Assembly: GCF_005870025.1 (NCBI RefSeq)
Contig: NZ_VATA01000024.1
Location: 35,896-99,895, forward strand
Direction of reading: 5' to 3'
DNA length: 64,000 nucleotides
Origin: Poseidonocella sp. HB161398
GTDB taxonomy: Bacteria > Pseudomonadota > Alphaproteobacteria > Rhodobacterales > Rhodobacteraceae
Shown: one piece after another, positions 54,705 through 64,000 of the stretch
Position numbering within the stretch: the stretch's first letter is position 1
How the letters are laid out: every line of letters starts with the position of its first letter
Translations under genes and position numbers: made by a program
The notes under the pieces: generated by a model
Seen by the model: the letters and a program-made list of their open reading frames with translations, nothing else
Databases searched by the model: none
Told to the model about the DNA's origin: nothing

Positions 54705-55792
54705 GCGCGCCGCTCCTGGTGATTGCGGCCGGCGGCACGGGCGGGCACATGTTCCCGGCCCAGGCCCTGGCCGAGGAAATGCTGTCGCGCGGATGGCGGG
54801 TGAAGCTTTCCACCGACGAGCGCGGCGCGCGCTATGCCGGGGGCTTTCCCCAGGAGGTGGCGCGCGAGGTCGTGGCCTCGGCCACCTTCGCGCGCGGCGG
54901 CAAGCTCGCCCGGGCGGTGGTGCCGCTGAAGATCCTCGCCGGAGTGGCCTCTGCCGTGCTGGCCATGCGCCGCGACCGCCCCGCCGCGGTGATCGGCTTC
55001 GGAGGCTATCCCTCGATCCCGGCGATTGGCGCGGCCTGGCTCCTGAAGCTGCCGCGGCTCCTGCACGAGCAGAACGGCGTGCTCGGCAAGGTGAACGAGC
55101 AGTTCGCCCGCCGCGTGCCGGTCGTCGCCTGCGGCACCTGGCCGACCATCCTGCCCGCGGGCGCCAATGGCAAGCCGGTGGGCAATCCCGTGCGCCAGGT
55201 GGTCCAGGACCGTGCCGGGGCGCCCTATATCCCGCCCGGGGACTATCCGCTGAGCCTTACCGTCTTCGGCGGCAGCCAGGGCGCGCGCATCCTCTCGGAC
55301 GTCGTGCCCGAGGCGGTCTGCAGCCTGCCGGAAGAGCTGCGCAGCCGGCTGCGGGTCTCGCAGCAGGCGCGGCCCGAGGATCTCGACCGGGTGCGCTATG
55401 CCTATGAAAGCGCGGGCGTCCAGGCGGATGTGCGCGACTTCTTCACCGACATTCCCGCGCGGCTGGCGGAATGCCAGCTGGCCATCGCGCGTGCCGGGGC
55501 CTCGTCGATCGCGGATATCTCGGTGATCGGCCGCCCGGCGATCCTGGTGCCCTATGCCGCCGCCGCGGCCGACCACCAGACCGCCAATGCCCGGGCGCTG
55601 GTCGAGGCGGGCGGCGCGATCATGATCCCGGAAACAAAACTGCAGCCAGCGGCGTTGGCTGCGCAGATCGTCACCATCCTGCAACAGCCCGACATCGCCG
55701 TGAAGATGGCCCATTCCGCCCTGGCCGCCGGTCGTCCAGATGCAACCACCCGTCTGGCCGCGCTGGTCGAGTCCGTCGCCGAAAACAAGTAA
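54701..55792 (+). CDS. murG: UDP-GlcNAc:undecaprenyl-PP-MurNAc-pentapeptide GlcNAc transferase
   Basis: 363 residues from GTG 54701 overlapping the ftsW stop. It makes lipid II from lipid I on the inner face of the membrane. Motifs are [20 protein letters not shown] (N-terminal G-loop), [38 protein letters not shown], and the C-terminal [21 protein letters not shown] with DHQTANA. Length is normal. murC starts 40 bp downstream. Confidence 0.97.
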   Translation: MSAPLLVIAAGGTGGHMFPAQALAEEMLSRGWRVKLSTDERGARYAGGFPQEVAREVVASATFARGGKLARAVVPLKILAGVASAVLAMRRDRPAAVIGFGGYPSIPAIGAAWLLKLPRLLHEQNGVLGKVNEQFARRVPVVACGTWPTILPAGANGKPVGNPVRQVVQDRAGAPYIPPGDYPLSLTVFGGSQGARILSDVVPEAVCSLPEELRSRLRVSQQARPEDLDRVRYAYESAGVQADVRDFFTDIPARLAECQLAIARAGASSIADISVIGRPAILVPYAAAAADHQTANARALVEAGGAIMIPETKLQPAALAAQIVTILQQPDIAVKMAHSALAAGRPDATTRLAALVESVAENK

Positions 55793-55832
55793 CGAAGAAG
55801 AGGAAGAGCAGATGAAACACTGGGAGGCCGCC

Positions 55833-57233
55833 ATGCACGCCGCCACGAAACTCCCCCTCGGCCTCGGTGCCATCCATTTCGTCGGGATCGGCGGGATCGG
55901 CATGTCCGGCATCGCCGAGGTTCTGCTCAATCACGGCTACACGATCCAGGGCTCGGACGCGAAGACCTCGAAGATCACCGACCGTCTGGTCTCGCTCGGC
56001 GCCAAGGTCTTCGAGGGCCAGCGCGCGGAGAACCTGGACGGGGCCGAGGTGGTGGTGATTTCCTCGGCGATCAAGCCGGGCAATGCCGAATACGACGAGG
56101 CGCGCCGCCGCGGCCTGCCGATCGTGCGCCGTGCCGAGATGCTGGCCGAGCTGATGCGGCTGAAATCGAATGTCGCGGTGGCCGGCACCCATGGCAAGAC
56201 CACGACGACGACGATGGTGGCGACGCTGCTCGACGCCGGCGGGATCGACCCGACGGTGATCAATGGCGGCATCATCCATGCCTACGGCTCGAACGCGCGG
56301 ATGGGGCAGGGCGAATGGATGGTGGTCGAGGCCGACGAATCCGACGGCACCTTCAACCGCCTGCCCGCGACCATCGCCATCGTCACCAATATCGACCCCG
56401 AGCACATGGAGCACTGGGGCTCGGTCGAGAACCTGCGCAAGGGCTTCGACGATTTCGTCCATGGCATCCCCTTCTACGGCCTTGCCGTCTGCTGCACCGA
56501 CCATCCGGAGGTCCAGGCGCTGGTCGGGCGCACCCATGACCGCCGCATCCTGACCTTCGGCTTCAACGCCCAGGCCGATGTCCGCGCCACCGGGCTGCGC
56601 TACGAGAAGGGCGTCGCGCATTTCGACATCTCGCTGCCCGATGGCGAGAAGATCGAAGGCTGCACCCTGCCGATGCCGGGCGACCACAATGTCTCGAACG
56701 CGCTCGCGGCCGTCGCGGTGGCGCGCTATCTCGGCATGAAGCTCGAGGATATCCGCGAGGCGCTGGCGAATTTCGGCGGCGTCAACCGCCGCTTCACCAA
56801 GGTGGGCGAGGCGAATGGCGTCACCATCATCGACGATTACGGCCACCACCCGGTCGAGATCGCCGCGGTGCTGAAGGCCGCGCGCCAGTCGGTCGAGCCG
56901 GGCGCCCGCGTCATCGCCGTGCACCAGCCGCACCGCTACTCGCGCCTCTCCTCGCTCTTCGACGATTTCTGCACCTGCTTCAACGAGGCGGACGTGGTGG
57001 GCATCGCCGAGGTCTATGCCGCAGGCGAGGCCCCGATCGAGGGCGCGACCCGCGAGGGCCTAGTCGCAGGCCTGATCCAGCACGGCCACCGCCACGCCCG
57101 CGCGGTGATGGACGAGGACGACCTGGAGCGCCTGGTCCGCGAACAGGCCCGCCCCGGCGACATGGTCGTCTGCCTCGGCGCCGGCACGATCTCTGCCTGG
57201 GCCAACCGCCTGGCCGAACGCCTGACCGCCTGA
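55833..57233 (+). CDS. murC: UDP-N-acetylmuramate--L-alanine ligase
   Basis: 466 residues from ATG 55833 (GGGAGG 5 nt upstream), which gives the usual N-terminus [10 protein letters not shown] then [18 protein letters not shown]. An ATG at 55812 also has a ribosome site and would add 7 residues. ATP P-loop GTHGKTTTT is at 118-126. The Mur ligase motifs [41 protein letters not shown] and HQPHRYSR are present. Adds the first stem-peptide residue. In a standard cluster murB follows directly. Here ~2.5 kb of other DNA intervenes. Confidence 0.97.
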   Translation: MHAATKLPLGLGAIHFVGIGGIGMSGIAEVLLNHGYTIQGSDAKTSKITDRLVSLGAKVFEGQRAENLDGAEVVVISSAIKPGNAEYDEARRRGLPIVRRAEMLAELMRLKSNVAVAGTHGKTTTTTMVATLLDAGGIDPTVINGGIIHAYGSNARMGQGEWMVVEADESDGTFNRLPATIAIVTNIDPEHMEHWGSVENLRKGFDDFVHGIPFYGLAVCCTDHPEVQALVGRTHDRRILTFGFNAQADVRATGLRYEKGVAHFDISLPDGEKIEGCTLPMPGDHNVSNALAAVAVARYLGMKLEDIREALANFGGVNRRFTKVGEANGVTIIDDYGHHPVEIAAVLKAARQSVEPGARVIAVHQPHRYSRLSSLFDDFCTCFNEADVVGIAEVYAAGEAPIEGATREGLVAGLIQHGHRHARAVMDEDDLERLVREQARPGDMVVCLGAGTISAWANRLAERLTA

Positions 57234-57241
57234 CCCGCCCC

Positions 57242-57262
57242 GCGCCGGGCTTGACCCGGCGC
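57242..57262. other. hairpin after murC
   Basis: A perfect 8-bp stem (57242-57249 with 57255-57262) and a 5-nt loop, 9 bp after the murC stop. There is no T-run. It may mark an end of the murC transcript at the edge of the inserted segment. Confidence 0.4.
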
Positions 57263-57305
57263 CTCCCCCGGGGTTGCCTCGGGACGAATTGGTTTGGGTG
57301 GTTTG

Positions 57306-58898
57306 ATGGCGGCCGAGGATATCCGGGACCAGGACAGCCTTCGGGCCTGGCTGGAAGAGCAAAATAGTTACGAGACCTCGGTAGCTATCGCAACCCGCGC
57401 AGCACTTCGGGTGCAGCCAGCTCTTTGGCGTGGTGTTTTTCCGGTGAATCCAGACGCTGAATCCAGTGCTTTGGCGTGTTTGAGGTCCTGCTTGACATGT
57501 CTGGTGGCTGCGAAAGTTCCAACCGAGAGGTTCAGACTTGTTGCCTTCAATTCCGTGGGCGCCTCAATCAACACTGCTGCCGGAACCTCGGCCAGTTTCG
57601 CTGCAGCGCGTATCGCGGCCGCAGCCGCCGCAACCGTAGCTGCAGTAGACTCAGCGGTGCACTTGTTTGCCTCCTATACCGCAGCCGACAACGCCACTGT
57701 TTCTGTCCGAAATAGGTCAGTTGCCCCCGATGGTCGTTCTGTCACATGGCGTGGCACCTCTGTTACAGTCGGTGGTGGGGTAGATACGCTGAGCGATGCC
57801 TTCGGACGTTGGGGCGAAATTAGGATGGATGCGTCTCGGCTATCGGCAGAGACAGACATTCTAACAAAACCCCTCTGGGCTCAGAACTCAACGTCAGAAA
57901 TGGATTGGTCCGAGATTGGCGAGGCGTGGCACGCTGCCGGGGAGCCTTGGGCGACCTTCGCCTCATGGTACGAGGACCTGCTGTCCGACGCTCCGTCCCC
58001 CGACTGGCCGCTGCTCGAACGCATCGCCCTCATCGCGCCCGATCAGTGGGAGGGCGAGGACGGACCGCAGAAGATCGCCGCCCGGATCGCCGAATTCCGT
58101 CTGGAGCGTGGTGTGATGGCGACGGCGAGCGGCGAGCGTGTCATTCGGAACCAGGAAACGTCGTTATTCCGGGTGGAGCCGGTCACGGAGATCGCCTCGG
58201 ACCACTTGCGCCACGTCACAGATATCCTCTGCGATGCGCTCGACCTTTTCCCGAGCGATGGGGCGTTGGGGAACCAGTTCACGGCGATCTCGGCGGAACT
58301 CGACATCGTCAGGAAAGCAGTCGCTTCCTACGCTGACCGTCCCACCCAGCTTCACATGTCCTGCACGCGGGTCTTGAGGCGCACCGGCATCAAGGTGGAC
58401 CGCGGCGAGTGTCCAGCTCCAAGTGAAGATGCCGATCTCGATGATTTCCTGCATCTCGTGACCGATGCCAAGGCGACTCTGATGGAACGCGACCCTAGTG
58501 TTCAGGAGGCCGTCGCCGCCCGAGCGGGAACGTCGTTGCGGGACATGTCCTCCGACGAAGCGGAGACGATCATCGCCGCGGCGGACGAGGCTGCCGCGCA
58601 ATCGGAAGGCATCCTTGCAGAAGAGCTGCCAGATCAGGCGCGTAACGCCGCTGATGCGACGCTGCCGATAGAAGAGCGCCGGGAGAATTTTGTTGCCGCT
58701 TCAGGCAGGCTTCTCCGCATCTATCTGCTGTCGGGCTGGACCGGCTCGAAGAAGGCGCTGGAGGAGGTCGAAAGCCTCACGAAGACCGCCGCCGGAATCT
58801 CGAAGAACATTGCAGTCGTCTCGGCCTCCGGCATTGGCTTGTGGCAGGCGTCACCACTGCTGAAGAAAGCCGTGGACATCATTCTCGCGTCATTCTGA
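57306..58898 (+). CDS. uncharacterised ~530-aa protein inserted in the division cluster
   Basis: 530 residues from ATG 57306. A TTG 4 codons earlier is possible. No ribosome site is clear. The N-terminal third begins [39 protein letters not shown], and then has Ala-rich helices ([20 protein letters not shown]). The middle has [20 protein letters not shown] and a [15 protein letters not shown] block, which I remember from orphan alphaproteobacterial proteins of unknown role, a recollection rather than a search result. The last part is acidic and helical and ends in a hydrophobic tail ([20 protein letters not shown]). Its base composition is noticeably less GC-rich than murC or murB, which suggests recent acquisition. 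Confidence 0.7.
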   Translation: MAAEDIRDQDSLRAWLEEQNSYETSVAIATRAALRVQPALWRGVFPVNPDAESSALACLRSCLTCLVAAKVPTERFRLVAFNSVGASINTAAGTSASFAAARIAAAAAATVAAVDSAVHLFASYTAADNATVSVRNRSVAPDGRSVTWRGTSVTVGGGVDTLSDAFGRWGEIRMDASRLSAETDILTKPLWAQNSTSEMDWSEIGEAWHAAGEPWATFASWYEDLLSDAPSPDWPLLERIALIAPDQWEGEDGPQKIAARIAEFRLERGVMATASGERVIRNQETSLFRVEPVTEIASDHLRHVTDILCDALDLFPSDGALGNQFTAISAELDIVRKAVASYADRPTQLHMSCTRVLRRTGIKVDRGECPAPSEDADLDDFLHLVTDAKATLMERDPSVQEAVAARAGTSLRDMSSDEAETIIAAADEAAAQSEGILAEELPDQARNAADATLPIEERRENFVAASGRLLRIYLLSGWTGSKKALEEVESLTKTAAGISKNIAVVSASGIGLWQASPLLKKAVDIILASF

Positions 58899-58939
58899 CT
58901 CTAGATGGCATTCGCTTCGGCGTCTGGTGGAGGCAGATT

Positions 58940-59600
58940 GGGCAGCGACTGCATGGGCAGGCGCGACTGCGCCTGGTCGTGCTGGAAGCATTACACTGGC
59001 GTGACGGGCAGGCAGGCGCAGCCAGGCGTTGCCGCAGGGCGGGTCAGCTGATCAGCCCGCGTGCTCAGGCACAGTCCGGTCCCGGGGGGCGCGCTGGTCG
59101 AGACTTTGCGGCAGGCGGAGCTGCTCGATCCGGCCGACGCATCGGTGCTGGTCGTGAGTGCGAATGTGGCATCGGCTGCCTTGGTGGGCGCGATTGTTCT
59201 GTTCGTGCTGCAAACACGCCTTCGGCGTGCCGGGCAGGCAGGCCCAACCCGCCGGTGCCGCCGCGCGGGTCAGCTGATCGGTCTGCGCGCTCAGGTGCAT
59301 TCCGGCCCCGGGGATCGCGCTGGTCGAGACTCTGCGGCACGCGGAGCTGCTCGATCCGACCTGCGGCAGCGCCGGGCCGGCCGCGCATGCGGATGCGGCA
59401 GCGACTGCCCGGGGAAGCCCAAATGCGCTGGTCGTGCCGGGAGCATGCCACTGGCGGGGACCGTCGGCGGCGCTGGACCGGCCGATTGTCCAGTGTCCGC
59501 ACTCAGGCGCAATCCGCCCCCGAAGGAATGACGGTGGCGGAGACGCTGCGGCAGTCCGACGTGCTCGAGCCGAGCGGCACGCCGTCCTCGGTCGTGCGGG
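58940..59600. repeat. degenerate tandem repeat, three copies of ~214-226 bp
   Basis: Homologous points (GAGACNCTGCGG / GAGACTTTGCGG) start at 59100, 59326 and 59540, giving periods of 226 and 214 bp. Each copy also shares a TCAG-x-TGATC or CAGGTG-type segment and GCTGCTCGATCC / GTGCTCGAGCC. On the minus strand the rightmost copy is the 3' half of a small lipoprotein gene, and the other two are decayed duplicates. Apart from the lipoprotein, nothing in 58899-59502 looks coding. Confidence 0.7.
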
Positions 59601-59682
59601 TCGTCGTACTTGTGGAGGTCGAGTACTCCACGCAGCCCGTCAGGCTGGCGGCGAGGGCGAGGAGCAGGGCGGCGCTTTTCAT
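59503..59682 (-). CDS. small secreted lipoprotein
   Basis: 59 residues from ATG 59682 with AGAAGGA upstream. [20 protein letters not shown] is a classic lipoprotein signal with lipobox LTGC (Cys17). The mature part is only ~43 residues, Ser/Thr-rich ([15 protein letters not shown]) with two more cysteines (SDCRS and GADCA near the end). The function is unknown, and such short lipoproteins are often envelope anchors or entericidin-like. It lies antisense between the orphan gene and murB, and its 3' half is repeated twice downstream in degenerate form. Confidence 0.7.
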   Translation of the reverse strand: MKSAALLLALAASLTGCVEYSTSTSTTTRTTEDGVPLGSSTSDCRSVSATVIPSGADCA

Positions 59683-59776
59683 TCTCTGGGGTCCTTCTCT
59701 CCGGGACGGCGGGAAACCGCGCGGCCGGGTGCGGGGCGGGATGACTCTTTCCGGACAAGGAGCTAGAGCAGGCGGC

Positions 59777-60688
59777 ATGGAAAGCAACCGCCCCCTTGCC
59801 CCGCTCACCTGGCTCCGCTGCGGCGGGCCGGCCGAGATGTTCTTCCAGCCGAAGGACCTCGAGGATCTCCGCGCTACCCTTGCCGGGCTCGACCCGGCAA
59901 CTCCTGTTTTCCCGCTGGGCCTCGGCTCCAACCTGATCGTCCGCGACGGCGGCATCCGCGGGCTGGTGATCCGGCTCGGCCGCGGCTTCAACGGCATCGC
60001 CTTCGAGGACGGCCGCGCCATCCTGGGCGCCGCGGTGCCCGATGCGCAGGCGGCGAAGCGCGCGGCGGCGGCGGGGCTGGACCTGACCTTCCTGCGCACC
60101 ATCCCCGGCAGCATCGGCGGGGCGGCGCGGATGAATGCCGGCTGCTACGGCGCCTATCTGGCAGATCATTTCCTCGAGGCAGAGGCGGTCACGCGCCAGG
60201 GCGAGGTGGTCACGCTGTCGCCCGCCGACATGGGCTTTGCCTACCGCCATACCGGCCTGCCGCCCGACATGGTCATCACCCGCGTCACGCTGGCCGCCGA
60301 ACAGGGCGACCCCGACGCGCTTGCCGCGAAAATGGAGGAGCAGGTGAAAAAGCGCGACGCCTCGCAGCCGACGAAGGACCGCACCGCGGGCAGCACCTTC
60401 CGCAATCCGGCCGGCTTTTCCTCGACGGGGCGGGCGGACGACACGCACGAGCTGAAGGCCTGGAAGCTGATCGACGAGGCGGGGATGCGCGGGGCCGCGC
60501 TCGGGGCGGCGCAGATGTCGCAGATGCATTCCAATTTCCTGGTGAATACCGGTGGCGCAACTGCCGCAGATCTGGAAGGGCTGGGCGAGCTGGTGCGGAA
60601 AAAGGTTTGGGAATTCCACGGCATTGAGCTAGTCTGGGAAGTGCAGAGGGTGGGCGAGACGCTCGCCGGTACACCCGAAAATAACTAA
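59777..60688 (+). CDS. murB: UDP-N-acetylenolpyruvoylglucosamine reductase
   Basis: 303 residues from ATG 59777. An ATG 12 codons earlier (59741) stays in frame, but neither has a good ribosome site. It reduces enolpyruvyl-UDP-GlcNAc to UDP-MurNAc using FAD and NADPH. Blocks are [64 protein letters not shown] with the catalytic region, and [14 protein letters not shown] (type II). The usual N-terminal residues before NRPLAPL are missing or replaced, so the 5' end may have been altered by the upstream insertion. Confidence 0.95.
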   Translation: MESNRPLAPLTWLRCGGPAEMFFQPKDLEDLRATLAGLDPATPVFPLGLGSNLIVRDGGIRGLVIRLGRGFNGIAFEDGRAILGAAVPDAQAAKRAAAAGLDLTFLRTIPGSIGGAARMNAGCYGAYLADHFLEAEAVTRQGEVVTLSPADMGFAYRHTGLPPDMVITRVTLAAEQGDPDALAAKMEEQVKKRDASQPTKDRTAGSTFRNPAGFSSTGRADDTHELKAWKLIDEAGMRGAALGAAQMSQMHSNFLVNTGGATAADLEGLGELVRKKVWEFHGIELVWEVQRVGETLAGTPENN

Positions 60689-60765
60689 ATAGTAACCGAC
60701 CTGGAGCTTAATCCGGGCGGCAGAGCAGTCAGAGGCCGAAAACGGCCCGAGTGAGAGGCAGGGGC

Positions 60766-61674
60766 ATGATGTCAGACCCCTTGGTCGCGGTCCTTCTCGG
60801 GGGACCGTCGGCAGAGCGCGAGGTTTCGCTATCCTCGGGCCGCGAATGCGCCAAGGCGCTGCGGACCGCCGGATTCCGCGTGACCGAAATCGACCCGAGC
60901 GAGAAGATCGCGGAGCAGCTTGCTGCGGCCGCCCCGGATGTCGTCTTCAACGGCCTGCATGGCCGCTGGGGCGAGGACGGCGCGGTGCAGGGGCTTCTGG
61001 AATGGCTGAGGATCCCCTATACCCATTCGGGCGTCACCGCCTCCGCGCTGGCGATGGACAAGCAGAAATCCAAGGCGGTCCTGGCCGCCGCGGGCCTGCC
61101 GGTCATGGAAAGCCGGATCGTGCCGCGCAGCGTGGCCGAGGCCTCGCATGTGCTGCCGCCGCCCTATGTGGTGAAGCCCAACAACGAGGGCTCCTCGGTC
61201 GGTGTCTACCTGGTGCAGGAGGGCGCGAACGGCCCGCCGAAACTTGCCGCCAGCATGCCCGAGGAGGTGATGGTCGAGACTTTCGCCCCCGGGCGCGAGC
61301 TGACCACCGCGGTGCTGGGCGACCGGGCGCTGACCGTGACCGACATCCTCACCGACGGCTGGTACGACTATGACGCCAAGTACCGCCCCGGCGGGTCGCG
61401 CCACGAAATCCCGGCGGACATCCCCGGGGAGATCGCCGCGGCCTGCCTCGACTACGCGCTGCGCGCCCATCGCGCACTTGGCTGCCGCGGGCTCAGCCGC
61501 ACCGATTTCCGCTGGGACGAGAGCCGCGGGATCGACGGGCTGATCCTTCTGGAGGTCAACACCCAGCCCGGAATGACGCCGACCTCGCTGGCGCCCGAGC
61601 AGGCGGCGCATTGCGGCATCTCCTTCCCCGAGCTCTGCCGCTGGATCGTGGAGGACGCCTCATGTGGCCGGTGA
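60766..61674 (+). CDS. ddl: D-alanine--D-alanine ligase
   Basis: 302 residues from ATG 60766 (a second ATG follows at once). [14 protein letters not shown] binds ATP/substrate. [33 protein letters not shown] and [20 protein letters not shown] are ATP-grasp Ddl signatures. It makes D-Ala-D-Ala for the stem peptide. Its 3' end overlaps ftsQ by 13 bp. It lies 77 bp after murB with no obvious terminator between. Confidence 0.97.
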   Translation: MMSDPLVAVLLGGPSAEREVSLSSGRECAKALRTAGFRVTEIDPSEKIAEQLAAAAPDVVFNGLHGRWGEDGAVQGLLEWLRIPYTHSGVTASALAMDKQKSKAVLAAAGLPVMESRIVPRSVAEASHVLPPPYVVKPNNEGSSVGVYLVQEGANGPPKLAASMPEEVMVETFAPGRELTTAVLGDRALTVTDILTDGWYDYDAKYRPGGSRHEIPADIPGEIAAACLDYALRAHRALGCRGLSRTDFRWDESRGIDGLILLEVNTQPGMTPTSLAPEQAAHCGISFPELCRWIVEDASCGR

Positions 61675-62537
61675 AGCAGCCGCGGGAGGATTACGCGCCG
61701 ACGCGGATCGCCTACCGCGTCAACCGGCTGTGGCTCTCCCCGGTCTTCCGCCTGACCATGCTGTGGCTGCTGCCGATCGGCGTGATCGGCGGCGGCGTGA
61801 CCCTCTGGGCCAGCCAGCCCGGCTCGCAGGAGCTGATCCGCAGCGTCGAAGTCGCCGTCACCTCGCGGCTGCGCGACCAGCCGGATTTCCAGGTCAAGCA
61901 GATGGCGGTGAAGGGGGCCTCGCCCGAGCTGACCCGCGAGATCCGTCGGGTGCTCGACCTGCAATTCCCGATGAGCGTGCTCGATCTCGATCTCGACGAG
62001 ATCCGCGTCAAGGTCTCGGCCTTCGACGCGGTGGAGCATGTCAACGCCCATGTCGTACTCGGCGGCGCGCTGATGCTGGAGATCACCCAGCGCCAGCCGG
62101 TGGTGATCTGGCGCAATGCGGGCGGTCTGGCGCTGCTTGACGAGGCGGGGCACCGCGTGGCGGTGACCGACCGGCGCGACGGCGCGCCCGAGCTGCCGCT
62201 GATTGCCGCGGCGGGCGCCGACAAGGCGATCCCCGAGGCGCTGGCCATCGTCGCGGCGGCCGAGCCGCTGAAGGACCGGCTGCGCGGCCTGGTGCGCCAG
62301 GGCGAACGCCGCTGGGACGTGATGCTGACCGGAAACCAGGTGATCCAGCTGCCCGAGACCGGCGCGGTCGACGCGCTGGAGCGGGTGCTGGCGATGGACG
62401 AGGCGGGCGACCTGCTTGGCCGCGACATCCGGGTGATCGACATGCGCAATCCCGACCGGCCGACGATCCGGCTCGGGGATGAAGCCTTTGCCTATCTCAG
62501 GACCCTGCGCGGGCTGGAAAAAGGGATGACCAACTGA
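61662..62537 (+). CDS. ftsQ: cell division protein FtsQ
   Basis: 291 residues from ATG 61662 (GGAGG 8 nt upstream). A short cytoplasmic N-terminus and one membrane helix ([20 protein letters not shown]) are followed by the periplasmic POTRA domain ([19 protein letters not shown]). The beta domain contains [28 protein letters not shown] and the divisome-contact region [17 protein letters not shown]. FtsQ links FtsB/FtsL to the rest of the divisome. The stop overlaps the ftsA start (TGATG). Confidence 0.95.
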   Translation: MWPVKQPREDYAPTRIAYRVNRLWLSPVFRLTMLWLLPIGVIGGGVTLWASQPGSQELIRSVEVAVTSRLRDQPDFQVKQMAVKGASPELTREIRRVLDLQFPMSVLDLDLDEIRVKVSAFDAVEHVNAHVVLGGALMLEITQRQPVVIWRNAGGLALLDEAGHRVAVTDRRDGAPELPLIAAAGADKAIPEALAIVAAAEPLKDRLRGLVRQGERRWDVMLTGNQVIQLPETGAVDALERVLAMDEAGDLLGRDIRVIDMRNPDRPTIRLGDEAFAYLRTLRGLEKGMTN

Positions 62538-63868
62538 TGATCGACCTCTACGAAACCCAGCGTGCCATGCGCCAGATGCGCAAGGCGGCGATGCAGCGCG
62601 GCGTGGTGGCGATCCTCGATATCGGGACCTCGCAGACCACCTGCCTGATCCTGCGCTTCGACGGCGGCCATCTGCCCGGGCCCGACGGCGTCGGCCCGCT
62701 GGCCGGACAGTCGCGCTTCCGCGTGATCGGCGCGGCGACGACCCGCTCGCGCGGGATGCGCTTCGGCGAGATCGACGTCATGCAGGAGACCGAGCGCGCG
62801 CTGCGCACGGTGGTCCAGGCGGCGCAGAAAATGGCGCAGGTCCGCGTCGACCACGCGATCGCCTGCTTCTCGGGCGCCGGGCCGCGCAGCTACGGGCTGG
62901 CCGGGCAGATCGACCTGGCAGGCGAGGCGGTGCGCGAATCCGACATCGCCGCGGTCCTGGCCAGCTGCGAAGTGCCGGATCTCGGCCCGGACCGCACCAT
63001 CCTGCATGCCCAGCCGGTGAATTTCGCGCTCGACTACCGGTCCGGCCTGACCGATCCGCGCGGACAGGTGGGCAATGCGCTGGCCGCCGACCTGCATCTG
63101 CTGTCGGTCGATGCCGGCGTGGTGCGCAATCTGCTGCACTGCATCAAGCGCTGCGACCTGGAAGTCGCGGGCATCGCCTCCTCGGCCTATGCCTCGGGCA
63201 TCTCGGCGCTGGTCGAGGACGAGCAGTCGATCGGCGCGGCGTGCATCGACATGGGCGGCGGCACCACGAGCCTGTCGATCTTCATGCGCGGCCACATGAT
63301 CTATGCCGACAGCGTGCGGATCGGCGGGGCGCATGTCACCTCGGACATCTCCAAGGGCTTCGGCATCTCGCTGAGCCTGGCGGAGAAGATCAAGTGCTAC
63401 TACGGCGGCCTGGTGCCGACCGGGCGCGACGACCGCGACATGATCGAGCTGACCGGCGAGACCGGCGACTGGGAGCATGACCGCCGCGAAATCTCGCGCT
63501 CCGAGCTGATCGGCATCATGCGTCCGCGCGTCGAGGAGACGCTGGAGGCGGTGCGCGCGCGGCTCGATGCCGCCGGGTTCGACGCGCTGCCGAGCCAGAA
63601 GATCGTGCTGACCGGCGGGGCCAGCCAGGTGCCCGGCCTGATGGGTCTGGCGGCGCGGATGCTCGGCCACCAGGTGCGCCTCGGCCGTCCGCTGCGGGTC
63701 CAGGGCCTGCCGCAGGCCGCAACCGGGCCGGGCTTCTCGGCGGCCGTGGGCCTGTCGATGTTCGCCGCCCATCCGCAGGACGAATGGTGGGATTTCGAGA
63801 TCCCGGCCGAGCGCTATCCCGGCCGCTCGCTGCGCCGCGCGGTGAAATGGCTGAAGGAGAACTGGTGA
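62537..63868 (+). CDS. ftsA: cell division protein FtsA (actin-like FtsZ membrane anchor)
   Basis: 443 residues. The nucleotide-binding blocks are AILDIGTSQTTCLIL, ACIDMGGGTTSLSIF and IVLTGGASQVPGL. The 1C-type subdomain follows the first block. The C-terminal amphipathic membrane-targeting helix is RSLRRAVKWLKENW. It tethers FtsZ filaments to the membrane. ftsZ should be the next gene, but an insertion sequence begins 39 bp downstream. Confidence 0.97.
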   Translation: MIDLYETQRAMRQMRKAAMQRGVVAILDIGTSQTTCLILRFDGGHLPGPDGVGPLAGQSRFRVIGAATTRSRGMRFGEIDVMQETERALRTVVQAAQKMAQVRVDHAIACFSGAGPRSYGLAGQIDLAGEAVRESDIAAVLASCEVPDLGPDRTILHAQPVNFALDYRSGLTDPRGQVGNALAADLHLLSVDAGVVRNLLHCIKRCDLEVAGIASSAYASGISALVEDEQSIGAACIDMGGGTTSLSIFMRGHMIYADSVRIGGAHVTSDISKGFGISLSLAEKIKCYYGGLVPTGRDDRDMIELTGETGDWEHDRREISRSELIGIMRPRVEETLEAVRARLDAAGFDALPSQKIVLTGGASQVPGLMGLAARMLGHQVRLGRPLRVQGLPQAATGPGFSAAVGLSMFAAHPQDEWWDFEIPAERYPGRSLRRAVKWLKENW

Positions 63869-63907
63869 TCCCCGCCCGGGATTGACCGGTTCTTTACCAC
63901 GGCTCTG

Positions 63908-64000
63908 GGCCTTGTTGCACAAATCGTGCGAGGGATTCACTGCATGAATCCAGCATGATAGCCGGTAGGCATGAGCAGTTGGGCCCCTACGAAGTACAAG
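63908..64000 (+). mobile_element. left end of an IS5-family (IS903-like) insertion sequence
   Basis: GGCCTTGTTGCACAAATC (63908-63925) resembles the IS903 terminal repeat GGCTTTGTTGAATAAATC. A transposase start follows 46 bp later. The element continues past the window edge. Confidence 0.8.
63971..64000 (+). CDS. IS5-family transposase, first 10 codons only
   Basis: ATG 63971 opens MSSWAPTKYK, the N-terminus I recognise from IS903-group IS5 transposases. The gene runs off the right edge, so whether it is intact cannot be judged. Confidence 0.65.
   Translation, partial: MSSWAPTKYK

Noticed and set aside
58940..59600. Tandem repeat considered as a CRISPR array or integron cassette array
   Set aside because: Units are long, diverged and contiguous rather than short identical repeats with unique spacers, and they match the lipoprotein gene's 3' end.

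Overview
The window is high-GC DNA from an alphaproteobacterium, most likely a member of the Rhodobacteraceae/Paracoccaceae. The support is a DUF1476-type ATP synthase zeta inhibitor divergent from purC, RNase E with a large insertion in its S1 domain, the DUF4169/fumC/sspB neighbourhood, tesA divergent from ybbA/ybbP, and an ftsW-murG-murC-murB-ddl-ftsQ-ftsA division cluster. Genes are tightly packed, and many start codons overlap the previous stop as ATGA or GTGA, which implies translational coupling. No rRNA, tRNA or CRISPR array was recognised.

Layout. 1-2.3 kb: the N-terminal part of an MprF-type protein (runs off the left edge) and the zeta inhibitor. 2.4-4.2 kb: purC-purS-purQ. 4.3-7.4 kb: a DctB/DctD-like two-component pair whose regulator lacks the sigma54 contact motif, closed by a strong terminator. 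7.9-11.1 kb: rne and its terminator. 11.1-12.7 kb: a gene-poor stretch with two copies of a short repeat. 12.7-16.3 kb: TusA-like protein, CcdA, an unknown membrane-associated hydrolase-like protein and a cytochrome P450. 16.3-19.9 kb: three tandem paralogous glycosyltransferases read leftward behind a small ribbon-helix-helix protein and an AT-rich leader. 20.3-24 kb: DUF4169, fumC, sspB, chrA. 24-26.2 kb: bcp, alpha/beta hydrolase and DUF455 as one coupled unit. 26.2-36.8 kb: an AsmA-like giant, queA, an MFS carrier, DUF924, cysS, cimA and a squalene/phytoene synthase-family protein. 36.9-40.3 kb: a second MFS carrier and the cobalamin genes cobB and cobA. 40.4-50.1 kb: ybbP/ybbA, tesA, an AttEFGH-like ABC system, a flavin-oxidoreductase-like protein and a SnoaL-like protein.

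50.1-53.5 kb is a graveyard of two decayed transposases, an IS5/IS427-like one (minus) and an IS256/Mutator-like one (plus). The latter carries an internal copy of the short repeat also seen near 11.5 kb. These remnants lie directly upstream of ftsW, where murD/mraY would be expected. 53.5-63.9 kb is the second half of the dcw cluster. It is interrupted by a ~530-aa orphan protein, a small lipoprotein gene and a degenerate tandem repeat between murC and murB. At the right edge an intact-looking IS5/IS903-type end begins 39 bp after ftsA, so an insertion sequence sits between ftsA and the position expected for ftsZ.

The most noteworthy features are the invaded division cluster, the dispersed short repeat, the lipoprotein-derived tandem repeat, the sigma54-motif-less regulator, the glycosyltransferase triplet and the low-GC replaced tail of cysS. 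No complete new defence or biosynthetic system was identified.
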